NCBI RefSeq assembly: GCF_018459925.1
Contig: NZ_CP075371.1
Coordinates: forward strand, 4,030,001 to 4,094,000
Source of the DNA: Nocardioides aquaticus
GTDB taxonomy: Bacteria > Actinomycetota > Actinomycetes > Propionibacteriales > Nocardioidaceae
Reading direction: 5' to 3'
Length of the DNA stretch: 64,000 nucleotides
In this document: positions 56,414 to 64,000 of the stretch, piece by piece
How the letters are laid out: each line of letters starts with the position of its first letter
How positions within the stretch are numbered: position 1 is the first letter of the stretch
Program-made: the position numbers and the translations under genes
Notes under the pieces: generated by a model
Seen by the model: only the letters and a program-made list of their open reading frames with translations
Told to the model about the DNA's origin: nothing
Database searches by the model: none

Positions 56414-58405
56414 GTGCAGCCCTTCCTCGTGAACCGCCACGACCGGATCGTCTTCCCCTCCAACGTCGTCCCCGAGCTCGACCTGTCCACCATCGACACC
56501 CTCGAGCAGCTCGACACCGTCATCCGGCGGGACTTCGAGACGAAGGCGCCGACCGGCACCGACATCCTGCAGCGCGTCGAGCAGGGCCGGTACGCCAGCC
56601 GCTACGAGCTGATGCGCGACGTCGCGCTGAACATGTTCTGGGTCGGCCGGTTCGCCCACACGCTGTTCGAGAAGCGCCCGACCCGCTGGGCCGACGTCCC
56701 CCGGCGCCGGACCGACGTGTTCCTGCCCGTCCTCACGCCCTGGGAGGACGGTGACACGAAGGTGGCGGCGGTCGCGCGCGCGTACGAGGCGTTGCCCTCG
56801 ACGTTCGACGGGGACGCCGAGGACCGGGTCTTCCGGATCCTCTTCGACGTCTTCGGCCACCGCAAGCACCACGCGACCGAGCTGACGGCGACGAAGCCGA
56901 CGGTCGCCGAGATCCTCGCCGACCCCGACAACCTGACGTTCCGGCTGCAGGACTACGACCCCGACTACCCGCGGTACGACTTCGCCGACATCGTCGACAG
57001 CGCCGAGGACGCGCCCGAGATGGAGGCGCTGCACCGCTGGGCGATGGTGCTGCACAACCAGTACCCGTGGGACCGGGAGAAGGCCGACCTGGTCCGGGTC
57101 GGGGACCTGCAGGACGACGACTACGTCGTGACGCTGCACCCCCGCACCCACGAGGTCGAGGCGTTCTTCCGCCGCCTGGAGCACGGGGGGACCCGCGGCG
57201 CCGCACGGGCCGCGCCGCAGCCGGTCGCGCCCGTCCGGCCCTACCCGAGCATCGACGTGGCGTCGCAGTTCACGGTGATGCCGCGCATCGAGGCGCTGGC
57301 GGTGGTCCACGGCGACCGGGCCTGCACCAACCAGGACCTGATCCGCAACGCCGCCTACAACTGGTCGCCGATGACCGCCGACGAGATCCGGGACAAGACC
57401 GGGATCGAGCAGCGCCTCTACACCTCCGAGAGCTTCGAGGAGATGGCCCTGCGGGCCGCCCGGAAGGCCCTCGCCCACGCGGGTCGCGGGCCCGAGGACA
57501 TCGGCGCGGTGATCGTCTGCACCTGCACCAGCACCCGGCTCATCCCCTCGGTGGCCACCTGGATCTCCGGCGAGCTGGGGATCCAGCAGACGCACGCGTC
57601 CTTCGACCTGGTGGCCGCCTGCGCCGGGCTGCCGTACGGGCTGTCCGAGGCGACCCGACTGATCCAGGAGGTGCAGCGCCCCGTCCTGGTCGTCTGCGCC
57701 GAGAAGTTCTCGGACAAGATCGGCAACGTCCGGCCCTCCCGGATGATCTTCGGGGACGGGGCCGCCGCCCTGGTCGTGGGCGTGGCGCCGGAGGGAGAGG
57801 CCCCGGACGTCGAGTACCTGCAGACCTACGCCAGCGGCCCGGCCTCGGAGGTCAACTCGATCATCTGGCCGAACCCCGACTTCGACAACAACATCACCGT
57901 CTACGGTCCCGAGGTGAAGTCGCTGGCCGGTCGCTACCTCACCCAGATGATCGAGGAGCTCAAGGCGCTGCCCGGCCCGGATGGGGCCGGCGGCACCCTC
58001 CTGGACAGCATCGACCTGATCGTCCCGCACCAGGCCAACAAGACGATGGTGGTGCAGCTGGCCGCGGACGCCGGTCTCTCCGAGGACAGCCTGTTCTTCA
58101 ACATCAGCCAGGTGGGCAACGCCTCGTCGGCGAGCATCCCGCTGGCCATCCACGACGCGGTCCGCGACGGGGTGATCACCGCGCCGGTGCGGGTCTTCGC
58201 ACCGGGGTTCGGGGCAGGTGCCGTCGCCGGGTTCAGCGTGATGCGCATCGACCCGGCCGTGGTGGCCCTGTCCGACGGAACCACAGACGGGCCTGCGGAC
58301 GGGCCTGAGGACGGATCCGTGGCGGGAGCCGGGGAGGGGGCCGTCGGCGCCCGGCAGCCGCCTCCCCCGCAGTCCACCGAGAACGTGGGGCTCGCCTTCG
58401 GGTAG
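56414..58405 (+). CDS. KAS III-type ketosynthase with novel N-terminal domain
   Basis: A 663-aa protein, twice the size of FabH. From about residue 280 it is a FabH-like thiolase fold: TGIEQRLYTSESFEEMALRA, VICTCTSTRLIPSVATWISG, catalytic Cys403 in LVAACAGLPYGL, His539 in VPHQANKTM, Asn569 in VGNASSAS, and the closing GFGAGAVAGFSVMRID. The first about 270 residues (FVNRHDR-like start, RRDFETKAPTGTDILQRVEQ, DYDPDYPRYDFADIVDSAED) match nothing I know. CAGGAG precedes GTG 56414; it lies 40 nt after the carboxylase, which makes its likely malonyl-CoA substrate. A Pro/Gly-rich tail ends the protein. FabH-, NphT7- or starter-type activity are all possible. Confidence 0.88.
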   Translation: MQPFLVNRHDRIVFPSNVVPELDLSTIDTLEQLDTVIRRDFETKAPTGTDILQRVEQGRYASRYELMRDVALNMFWVGRFAHTLFEKRPTRWADVPRRRTDVFLPVLTPWEDGDTKVAAVARAYEALPSTFDGDAEDRVFRILFDVFGHRKHHATELTATKPTVAEILADPDNLTFRLQDYDPDYPRYDFADIVDSAEDAPEMEALHRWAMVLHNQYPWDREKADLVRVGDLQDDDYVVTLHPRTHEVEAFFRRLEHGGTRGAARAAPQPVAPVRPYPSIDVASQFTVMPRIEALAVVHGDRACTNQDLIRNAAYNWSPMTADEIRDKTGIEQRLYTSESFEEMALRAARKALAHAGRGPEDIGAVIVCTCTSTRLIPSVATWISGELGIQQTHASFDLVAACAGLPYGLSEATRLIQEVQRPVLVVCAEKFSDKIGNVRPSRMIFGDGAAALVVGVAPEGEAPDVEYLQTYASGPASEVNSIIWPNPDFDNNITVYGPEVKSLAGRYLTQMIEELKALPGPDGAGGTLLDSIDLIVPHQANKTMVVQLAADAGLSEDSLFFNISQVGNASSASIPLAIHDAVRDGVITAPVRVFAPGFGAGAVAGFSVMRIDPAVVALSDGTTDGPADGPEDGSVAGAGEGAVGARQPPPPQSTENVGLAFG

Positions 58406-58424
58406 CCCACGGGCGGACGCCGCC

Positions 58425-58501
58425 GGAAGTCCCCGGCCGGCCGGGGACTTCCGAGCTTGTCGGGCTTTGCAAAGCCCGACAAGCTCGAAACCTGCCCGTC
58501 A
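58425..58501. repeat. Double-palindrome element, copy 1
   Basis: Two adjoining perfect palindromes follow the ketosynthase stop: 58425-58452 (14-nt arms, core GTCCCCGGCC) and 58453-58486 (17-nt arms, GAGCTTGTCGGGCTTTG), then a fixed tail GAAACCTGCCCGTCA. A second copy lies at 60778-60853 in opposite orientation. They separate the ketosynthase from the convergent reductase and may act as a terminator. Confidence 0.85.
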
Positions 58502-58544
58502 AGGACTCGGGAATCAGGCGGAGCCCCGGCCGGTCGAGTCCGCG

Positions 58545-59384
58545 TCACATGTCCATGCCGCCGTTGACGCCCCACACCTGCCCGGTGATGTAGGCCGAGG
58601 CGTCCGCGGCCAGGAAGTGGACCACGCGCGCGATCTCCTCCGGACGGCACAGCCGCCCCACCGGGATCTGCTTCCTGATCCGCTCCAGCGCCTTCTCGGG
58701 CATGGCCGCGACCATGTCGGTCGCCACGAACCCGGGCGTCACCGTGTTCACGGTGATGCCCACGCTGTCCTCGGTGACCTTGTCGGCCTTCGCCAGGACG
58801 AACGCCGCCTCGCGCGCCAGGGTCTTCGTCAGCCCGAGCATGCCGGCCTTCGACGCCGCGTAGTTGGCCTGGCCGACGTTGCCGGTCTCCCCGATCACCG
58901 AGGAGACGAAGATGATCCGACCGGTGCCCCGCTCGACCATGTGCTCGAGCGCCGGCTGGGCCATGTAGAAGGAGCCGGACAGGTTGACCGAGAGCACCGT
59001 GTCCCAGTCCTCCACCGACATCGACATGGCCATCTTGTCGATGGTGATCCCGGCGTTGTTCACCAGGATGTCGAGGCGGCCGTGCTGGTCGAGCACCTCC
59101 TGCACGACCCGGCGGCAGTCCTCCGGGCGGGAGACGTTGCCCCGGTGGATGGTCAGCCGCCCCTCGTGGGCGAAGTCGTTCTCGAACGTCTGGAGGAACT
59201 CCTCGGCGGCCGCGGTGTTGCCGGTGTAGCCGGCCGCCACCGACGCACCCTGGCTGGCCAGGCTCCGCACGATGGCGGCACCGATCCCGCGGGTGCCGCC
59301 GGTGACCAGGGCCACCCTCCCGGAGAGCTTGTCGCCGGCGATGAAACCGGACGGATCGACGGACGTACCTGAGAGTTCGTTCAC
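58545..59384 (-). CDS. SDR family 3-oxoacyl reductase (FabG/PhaB-like)
   Basis: A 279-aa NADPH-type short-chain dehydrogenase that should reduce 3-ketoacyl-CoA or -ACP. LVTGGTRGIG binds the cofactor, LVNNAGITIDKMAMSMSVED resembles acetoacetyl-CoA reductase PhaB, FVSSVIGETGNVGQANYAAS with YAASKAG gives the Ser-Tyr-Lys set, and the end GQVWGVNGGMDM is PhaB-like. About 15 extra residues (FVLAKADKVTEDSVG) are inserted before the ITVNTVTPG strand. GTG at 59384 has GGAGG upstream. It faces the ketosynthase gene tail to tail, so it is a neighbour, not in the same transcript. Confidence 0.88.
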   Translation of the reverse strand: MNELSGTSVDPSGFIAGDKLSGRVALVTGGTRGIGAAIVRSLASQGASVAAGYTGNTAAAEEFLQTFENDFAHEGRLTIHRGNVSRPEDCRRVVQEVLDQHGRLDILVNNAGITIDKMAMSMSVEDWDTVLSVNLSGSFYMAQPALEHMVERGTGRIIFVSSVIGETGNVGQANYAASKAGMLGLTKTLAREAAFVLAKADKVTEDSVGITVNTVTPGFVATDMVAAMPEKALERIRKQIPVGRLCRPEEIARVVHFLAADASAYITGQVWGVNGGMDM

Positions 59385-59600
59385 CGCGTGCCTCCGAGCG
59401 TCTTCGGGACGCGGCGTCAGGCGCAGTACGGGCTGCGCCGGCCGCGCCCACGGGTGGGGGCCCCACCATGGCAGGCCGCGAGGGTGGTGGGAAGGGCCGC
59501 GAGCAGACCGTCGGGGAAGCGCGCTGGGCCGTGCTCCGTCGTCCGGGAACGACGAAGGCCCCTCGTCAGCATCGCTGCTGTCGAGGGGCCTCACGGCGTC
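59385..59600. other. Intergenic region between the reductase and tRNA-Ala
   Basis: No convincing gene. On the minus strand it holds the leader of the reductase downstream of the tRNA, including its GGAGG, and presumably the reductase promoter and the tRNA terminator. Confidence 0.4.
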
Positions 59601-59676
<76 letters not shown>

Positions 59677-59742
59677 GGAGCGTCTTGCGACGCGGTGCGA
59701 AACGGTAGCACCAGCCGCGGCCGGTGCCGAAACCCGCCCGGG

Positions 59743-60681
59743 TCAGGAGCCGGTCGCGCGCCGCTCGTCGGCGGCGCGGTCCCGCTCGGCGCGCTCGGCC
59801 TTCTCGGTGCGTGCGGCCTGCTCGGCCTCGCGGGCCAGGGCGCTGTCGGACTCCGAGCGGCCCGAGGTCCAGACGCCGGTGGAGTCGAGGTCGATGGTGC
59901 GGACCGTGCGGGGCGCGGCGGTCGCCTTGCCGACGTAGGTCGGCAGGGTGACCGGCACGGGGTCCCACATGCCGGCCTCGGCGGCGCTGCGCACCGACGA
60001 GCTGGCGCCGGCCACCACGGCCGCGACCTCCTGGGTGGGGTCGCCCCCGTCGTCGTCGACGGCCGGCAGCAGCGGCGAGGGCTTGTCGTGGTCGGCGTAG
60101 AAGTCCTCGTCGCGCTCGGCCCGGCGCGCGATGCGCGCCTCCCGGCGCAGGTCGCGCTTCTCCGCGCGGGCGTCCTTGCGCTGAGCCCGGCGCAGCTGCG
60201 CGTCGGCCGCCCGCCCGGTCTCGACCCGCACCATCATCCGGCAGGCGGTCAGCCATGCGACGAGCAGGACGACCGGGACGGCGGTCCAGGCCCAGGCGAG
60301 CACGCCGGCCACGACGAGCAGGACGACGGCGGCGAGCGCGCCCAGGACGGCACCGAGCACGCGCCGTCGGCGGGCTGCCGCACGGGCAGCGGCGCGACGG
60401 CGTACGGCGACCGGGACCTCGCGGGGGGCGGGCTCGGGCGAGGGCGCCGGGCCCTCCTTGGTGGTGACGGACGTCGTGGCGGGCGGCCGGCCGGGGCTGA
60501 CGACCAGGCGGCTGTCGCGCGCGCTGACGGCCTCGCGGTGGGCGAGGACCCGCATCGTGGCGGAGAACCGGTCGACCGACCTGCTGCGGGCGACCTCGTC
60601 GTGGTGGCGGATCGCCTTCGGGACCAGGTAGACGGTCCAGGCCACCGCGAGGGCCACGAAGATGAGTGCGCTGAGGTCCAC
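59743..60681 (-). CDS. glpR: Divisome protein SepX/GlpR-like
   Basis: A 312-aa membrane protein. The N-terminal helix and following segment (MDLSALIFVALAVAWTVYLV, then PKAIRHHDEVARSRSVDRFS) are the signature of the SepX/GlpR family, with two more helices at about residues 108-150 and a long basic then acidic cytoplasmic tail. In Corynebacterium GlpR is the membrane receptor for Glp, a MoeA-like protein that binds FtsZ; in Streptomyces SepX stabilises sporulation septa. A MoeA-like gene lies at 62483, three genes upstream on the same strand, as in that locus. The gene symbol follows the corynebacterial usage. The TAACCT box suggests a leaderless message. Confidence 0.85.
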   Translation of the reverse strand: MDLSALIFVALAVAWTVYLVPKAIRHHDEVARSRSVDRFSATMRVLAHREAVSARDSRLVVSPGRPPATTSVTTKEGPAPSPEPAPREVPVAVRRRAAARAAARRRRVLGAVLGALAAVVLLVVAGVLAWAWTAVPVVLLVAWLTACRMMVRVETGRAADAQLRRAQRKDARAEKRDLRREARIARRAERDEDFYADHDKPSPLLPAVDDDGGDPTQEVAAVVAGASSSVRSAAEAGMWDPVPVTLPTYVGKATAAPRTVRTIDLDSTGVWTSGRSESDSALAREAEQAARTEKAERAERDRAADERRATGS

Positions 60682-60687
60682 GACCTG

Positions 60688-60693
60688 AGGTTA
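60688..60693 (-). promoter_or_regulatory. -10 box for glpR
   Basis: TAACCT on the minus strand, 6 nt before the GTG at 60681. Confidence 0.5.
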
Positions 60694-60777
60694 GGAGGGC
60701 GGGGCCAGGGGGGCCGGGACGCGCGCCCGTGTGTCGCGTTTTGCCTGTGGTGCAGGTGTGGTTCGTACGCCCGGACC

Positions 60778-60853
60778 TGACGGGCAGGTTTCGAACATGT
60801 CGGCCTTTGCAAGGGCCGACATGTTCAGAAGTCCCCGGCCGACCGGGGACTTC
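60778..60853. repeat. Double-palindrome element, copy 2
   Basis: The same parts as at 58425 but on the opposite strand: tail TGACGGGCAGGTTTC, a 34-nt palindrome (60793-60826, arms GAACATGTCGGCC) and a 26-nt one (60828-60853, core GTCCCCGGCC). In the 34-nt stem three base pairs differ from copy 1, each changed on both sides so that pairing is kept. It begins 7 nt after the rimJ stop. Confidence 0.85.
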
Positions 60854-60859
60854 GCGGCC

Positions 60860-61420
60860 CTACCCCGCCAGCGTCTGCTCGTACCGCGCCACCAGGCCCC
60901 CGGGGACGTCCTCGGCGGTGATCGCGTAGAGGCGGTGGTCGCGCCAGTCGCCGTCGATGTGCAGGAAGCGGGGCGCGTAGCCGACCTCGGGGATGCCGAG
61001 CTTCTCCACCACCCGCAGCGAGTTGGTGTTCTCCGGGCGGATGGCGACCTCGACGCGGTGCAGCCCGAGCGGGCCGAAGCAGTGGTCGATGGTCATCGCG
61101 ACGGCGCGGGGCATCACGCCGCGGCCGGCGAAGCGCTGGTCGATCCAGTAGCCGACCGAGGCGAACTGCGCCGAGCCGCGGACGACGTTGTTGACCGTCA
61201 CCTGCCCGGCGAAGTCGCCGTCGACCTCGATCGCGAACGGGAACGTGGTGCCCTCGCGCGCCTGGCGGTTCATCCGGCGCACCAGGGCGCCGTACGACGC
61301 GGGGCGGGTCGACCCACCGGGCGGCACGGTCGCGTCCCACCGCACCAGCCAGGCCGCGCTGCGGCGGCGGGCCTCGCGCCAGGCCTCGGCGTCGCCGCGG
61401 GCCAGGGGGCGCAGCGACAC
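60860..61420 (-). CDS. RimJ/RimL-like GNAT N-acetyltransferase
   Basis: A GNAT protein of the RimJ type, which acetylates protein N-termini. SVGYWIDQRFAGRGVMPRAV holds the acetyl-CoA loop (RxxGxG-like), GLHRVEVAIRPENTNSLRVV with EKLG is the family end motif. GTG at 61420 gives 186 aa, but homologous-looking sequence (YGRAGRAWPARL) continues upstream in frame to a CTG at 61495 that overlaps the mogA stop (CTGA) and has GGGAG 6 nt before it; no ATG, GTG or TTG exists in between. So the true start may be that CTG (211 aa). It is the last gene of the galU-glp-moaC-mogA unit. Confidence 0.86.
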   Translation of the reverse strand: MSLRPLARGDAEAWREARRRSAAWLVRWDATVPPGGSTRPASYGALVRRMNRQAREGTTFPFAIEVDGDFAGQVTVNNVVRGSAQFASVGYWIDQRFAGRGVMPRAVAMTIDHCFGPLGLHRVEVAIRPENTNSLRVVEKLGIPEVGYAPRFLHIDGDWRDHRLYAITAEDVPGGLVARYEQTLAG

Positions 61421-61491
61421 CTCGGGGTCGTGGCCGGAGCGGAGTCGTGCCGGCCAGGCCCGGCCGGCGCGTCCGTAGGCCCCGGGGCCGT

Positions 61492-62007
61492 TCAGTGGTC
61501 GCTCCCGACGACCTGCTCGGCGGCGTGGACCAGGACCGGCGCCAGCACCGCGAGCCCGTCCTTCACCCCGCCCCGCGAGCCGGGGAGGTTCACCACGAGC
61601 GTGTGCCCCACGACGCCGGCCAGGCCGCGCGAGAGGATCGCGGTCGGCACGCCCTGGGCGACGCCGTACGCGCGGATCGCCTCGGCGATCCCGGGCACCT
61701 CGTGGTCGAGCAGCGCCCGGGTCACCTCCGGCGTGCGGTCGGTGGGGGTCAGCCCGGTGCCGCCGGTGGTGAGCACGACCCGTACGCCGGCCCCCGCCGC
61801 GGCCCGCACGGCCTCGCCGACCGGCTCACCGTCGGGCACCACCACCGGCGCCCCCACCGCGAAGCCCAGGTCGCGCAGGGCGTCGACGATCAGCGGGCCG
61901 GTGGTGTCCTCGTAGACCCCGGCCGCGGCCCGGTTCGACGCCACCACGACGGCGGCGCCGAGCGAACCGCGCGGCTCCACCTGCGGGTGGCGCGTCGTCC
62001 CGCTCAT
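61492..62007 (-). CDS. MogA/MoaB family molybdenum cofactor protein
   Basis: A 171-aa molybdopterin adenylyltransferase-type protein. LTTGGTGLTPTDRTPE is the MPT-binding loop and VVNLPGSRGGVKDGLAVL the second conserved motif; SNRAAAGVYEDTTGP is the usual N-terminal segment. It should activate molybdopterin by adenylation before metal insertion by MoeA. ATG at 62007 overlaps the moaC stop by 4 nt. Confidence 0.92.
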   Translation of the reverse strand: MSGTTRHPQVEPRGSLGAAVVVASNRAAAGVYEDTTGPLIVDALRDLGFAVGAPVVVPDGEPVGEAVRAAAGAGVRVVLTTGGTGLTPTDRTPEVTRALLDHEVPGIAEAIRAYGVAQGVPTAILSRGLAGVVGHTLVVNLPGSRGGVKDGLAVLAPVLVHAAEQVVGSDH

Positions 62008-62486
62008 CGCGCCCAGTCCCCGGACCGGCCGCCGCTCTTGGTCTCCACGCGCACGTCGGTGATCACCGCGGCCTTGTCGACGGCCTTGACCATGTCGACC
62101 AGCGTCAGCGCGGCCACCGACACCGCGGTCAGGGCCTCCATCTCGACCCCGGTCCGGTCGGTCGTCCGGACGGTGGCGCCGATCGCGACGGCGTCGTCGA
62201 GCACCTCGAGGTCGACGGTGACCCCGGAGATCGCCAGCGGGTGGCACAGCGGCACCAGGGTCGGGGTGAGCTTGGCGCCCATGATCCCCGCGACCCGGGC
62301 GACCCCGAGCGCGTCGCCCTTCGGCACGCCCTCGCCGCGCAGCAGCCCGACGACCTCGGCGGAGACCAGGACCCGGCCGGAGGCCCGGGCGGTCCGCGTG
62401 GTCACGTCCTTGGCGCTGACGTCGACCATCCGCGCCGCGCCCTGCTCGTCGACGTGGGTGAGACGCGCCGGTCCGTCGTCGTTCAC
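62004..62486 (-). CDS. moaC: Cyclic pyranopterin monophosphate synthase MoaC
   Basis: Rearranges the MoaA product to cyclic pyranopterin monophosphate in molybdopterin synthesis. A 160-aa protein: ARMVDVSAKDVTTRTARASG at the start, LVPLCHPLAISGV, TGVEMEALTAVSVAALTLVD and ETKSGGRSGDW are the conserved blocks, including the catalytic Lys near the end. GTG at 62486 overlaps the moeA/glp stop by 4 nt. Confidence 0.95.
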   Translation of the reverse strand: MNDDGPARLTHVDEQGAARMVDVSAKDVTTRTARASGRVLVSAEVVGLLRGEGVPKGDALGVARVAGIMGAKLTPTLVPLCHPLAISGVTVDLEVLDDAVAIGATVRTTDRTGVEMEALTAVSVAALTLVDMVKAVDKAAVITDVRVETKSGGRSGDWAR

Positions 62487-63766
62487 AGCCCCTCCTCGGG
62501 ACGGGTCAGCCGGACGACCTGCACCGCGGACCCGGGCTCCAGGACGGTGACGTCCTCGGGGACCACGATCAGCGCGTCGGCCGCGGCGAGGTCGCCGACC
62601 AGGTGGGAGCCGGAGCCACCGACCGGCGAGACGCTGAGCGCGACCTCGAGGCCGTCCGCGCGGACGCTGACGGTGCCGCGCAGGAACTGCCGCTTCCCGG
62701 GCGGGGAGGTGACCCGCTCGGTGAGCGTGGCGTCGACCAGCGGGCGGCTGACCGGCTCGAGCCCCATCATCGTGCGCAGCGCCGGCCGCACGAAGAGCTC
62801 GGTGGAGACGTAGGACGACACCGGGTTGCCCGGCAGGGTGAAGATCGGCAGGCCCTCGACGTGGCCGAAGCCCTGCGGCTTGCCCGGCTGCATCGCGACC
62901 GGCCCGAACCACACCGTGCCTAACGGGCGCAGCGCCGCCTTCACGACGTCGAAGTCGCCCTGGCTGACCCCGCCGGAGGTGACGACGGCGTGCACGCCGC
63001 CCTCGGCGCGGAGGCGGGCGAGCACGTCGAGGAACGCCTGCGGCTCGTCGGCGACCAGCCCCAGGCGCAGCGCGGTGGCGCCGGCGGCCTCGACGGCCGC
63101 GGCCAGCAGGTAGGAGTTGCCGTCGTAGATCGCGTCGTCGGGCAGGTCGGCCAGCGCCGTGGCCGGGTCGCGCAGCTCGGTGCCGGTCGAGAGCACCGCG
63201 ACGACCGGGCGCGGACGTACGGGCACCGTGGCGATGCCGCAGGAGGCCAGCAGGCCGACGTGGCGGGGGCCGAGCCGGGTGCCGGCGGCGACCAGCAGGT
63301 CGCCCGCCGTGACGTCCTCCCCCGCGCCCCGCAGGTGCGCGCCCACCGCGGGCGCGCGGGTGATCCGCACGGTGGTGGCGCCGCGGTCGGTCCACTCGTA
63401 GGGCACCACCGCGTCGGCGCCGTCCGGCACCGGCGCGCCGGTCATGATCTTGACGACCTCGCCGCGCGGCACGACCCGGGTGGTGGCCTGCCCGGCCCCG
63501 ACCTCGCCGGCGACCCGCAGCTCGACCGGCGCGGCCTCGGAGGGGCTGCCGAGGTCGGCAGCCCGCACGGCGTACCCGTCCATCGCGGAGTTGGTGAAGC
63601 GGGGCAGGCTCAGCGGCGCGACTTGGTCCTCGACCAGGACGAGGTCGCGGACCTCGTCGAGCGGCAGCCGTACGGGCTCCAGCGGCCCCACGGTCGCGAG
63701 CACCTGCGCGAGGTGCTGCTCGACCGTGAGCGGCGCGCCCGTCCGGTCCGCGCCGGGCTCAGCCAC
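62483..63766 (-). CDS. MoeA/gephyrin-like molybdopterin molybdotransferase (Glp-type)
   Basis: A 427-aa MoeA-family protein. LPRFTNSAMDGYAVRAADL, KIMTGAPVPDGADAVVPYE, GEDVTAGDLLVAAGTRLGPR, VVTSGGVSQGDFDVVK and FTLPGNPVSSYVSTELFVRP are conserved; they include the active-site Asp of SGGVSxGDxD. MoeA puts molybdate onto adenylated molybdopterin. In Corynebacterium a MoeA paralogue at a galU-glp-rimJ-glpR locus (Glp) binds FtsZ. Here the same neighbours occur with moaC and mogA between, so this protein may serve both molybdenum cofactor synthesis and division. GTG overlaps the galU stop by 8 nt. Confidence 0.93.
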   Translation of the reverse strand: MAEPGADRTGAPLTVEQHLAQVLATVGPLEPVRLPLDEVRDLVLVEDQVAPLSLPRFTNSAMDGYAVRAADLGSPSEAAPVELRVAGEVGAGQATTRVVPRGEVVKIMTGAPVPDGADAVVPYEWTDRGATTVRITRAPAVGAHLRGAGEDVTAGDLLVAAGTRLGPRHVGLLASCGIATVPVRPRPVVAVLSTGTELRDPATALADLPDDAIYDGNSYLLAAAVEAAGATALRLGLVADEPQAFLDVLARLRAEGGVHAVVTSGGVSQGDFDVVKAALRPLGTVWFGPVAMQPGKPQGFGHVEGLPIFTLPGNPVSSYVSTELFVRPALRTMMGLEPVSRPLVDATLTERVTSPPGKRQFLRGTVSVRADGLEVALSVSPVGGSGSHLVGDLAAADALIVVPEDVTVLEPGSAVQVVRLTRPEEGL

Positions 63767-64000
63767 TGCGGGTGCCGGTCAGGACCTCGTCGGCCTCCAC
63801 GCGGCGTCCGGTGCCGCCCTCGAGGGCGACGTCGCCCTGGACCCTCACCCCGCGACCGAAGGTCCAGTCGCCCTCGATGCGCAGGGAGGTGGCCTCCTTC
63901 AGCGAGGGGGCGCCCTCGGGGAAGTGCTTGTCGAACTGGCCGACCAGCTTGTAGTGGTCGCCGTCGAGCTCGACGAAGGGCACCTCGGCGACCGGGTCGA
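63759..64000 (-). CDS. galU: UTP--glucose-1-phosphate uridylyltransferase GalU, C-terminus (partial)
   Basis: The last 79 residues of a GalU-like pyrophosphorylase running off the right edge. DGDHYKLVGQFDKHFPEGAP, SLKEATSLRIEGDWTFGRGV and VRVQGDVALEG match the actinobacterial long form, which ends in a small beta-helix-like extension. GalU makes UDP-glucose. Its stop overlaps the moeA/glp start by 8 nt, so it is the upstream gene of that operon. Confidence 0.85.
   Translation of the reverse strand, partial: DPVAEVPFVELDGDHYKLVGQFDKHFPEGAPSLKEATSLRIEGDWTFGRGVRVQGDVALEGGTGRRVEADEVLTGTRSG

Overview
This window is very GC-rich actinobacterial DNA. Many genes start with GTG, genes are packed with 4-nt stop/start overlaps, and TANNNT boxes often sit 6-8 nt upstream of start codons. 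RpfB, a protein O-mannosyltransferase, a SepX/GlpR divisome protein and a CsoR-like repressor all fit Actinomycetes. The overall style suggests Nocardioides or a close relative; this is inference, since no rRNA is present. It is ordinary chromosome: no phage, transposase, plasmid gene or CRISPR array was seen.

Layout. 0.1-2.8 kb: ROK regulator, VanZ-like protein and a hydrolase. 2.8-18.3 kb: the hflX / dapF / miaA / miaB region known from other actinomycetes, interrupted by a SigE-type sigma factor with its membrane partner, a P-loop kinase, an NfeD-flotillin pair, an AraC regulator, an SDR, and several tiny acidic disordered proteins around a Nudix hydrolase. 18.4-24.3 kb: a GntP permease and a complete glutamate-type ABC importer (ATPase, lipoprotein, two permeases). 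24.3-27.5 kb: a hotdog protein, a CsoR-like repressor lacking metal ligands, and a tam/tamR divergent pair with a palindromic operator. 27-37.4 kb: uup, ispE, rsmA, rpfB, tatD, rsmI and pmt, in an order conserved in mycobacteria. 37.4-45.8 kb: an esterase, a His-rich PepSY membrane pair, DedA, a response regulator, a pyruvoyl arginine decarboxylase with a GNAT partner, a sensor kinase and a methyltransferase. 45.8-50.7 kb: an ABC-F protein, small proteins, and an MFS exporter with a divergent TetR.

The most unusual part is 50.86-59.38 kb. It holds a giant single-chain acyl-CoA carboxylase (biotin carboxylase, biotin carrier and carboxyltransferase, about 1836 aa once repaired), a KAS III-type ketosynthase carrying an unrecognised N-terminal domain of about 270 aa, and a convergent PhaB/FabG-type reductase. 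Together they could convert an acyl-CoA to malonyl-CoA (or a homologue), then a 3-ketoacyl and a 3-hydroxyacyl thioester. After a tRNA-Ala come glpR/sepX, rimJ, mogA, moaC, a MoeA/Glp gene and the end of galU, matching the corynebacterial Glp-GlpR cell-division locus.

Two cross-cutting observations matter. Four genes (nfeD, miaA, rpfB, the giant carboxylase) are each broken or misplaced by exactly one missing base in a G/C run, which points to sequencing error rather than real decay. Long inverted repeats sit between convergent genes, including two copies of one double-hairpin element (58.4 and 60.8 kb) whose stems differ by compensatory base changes.
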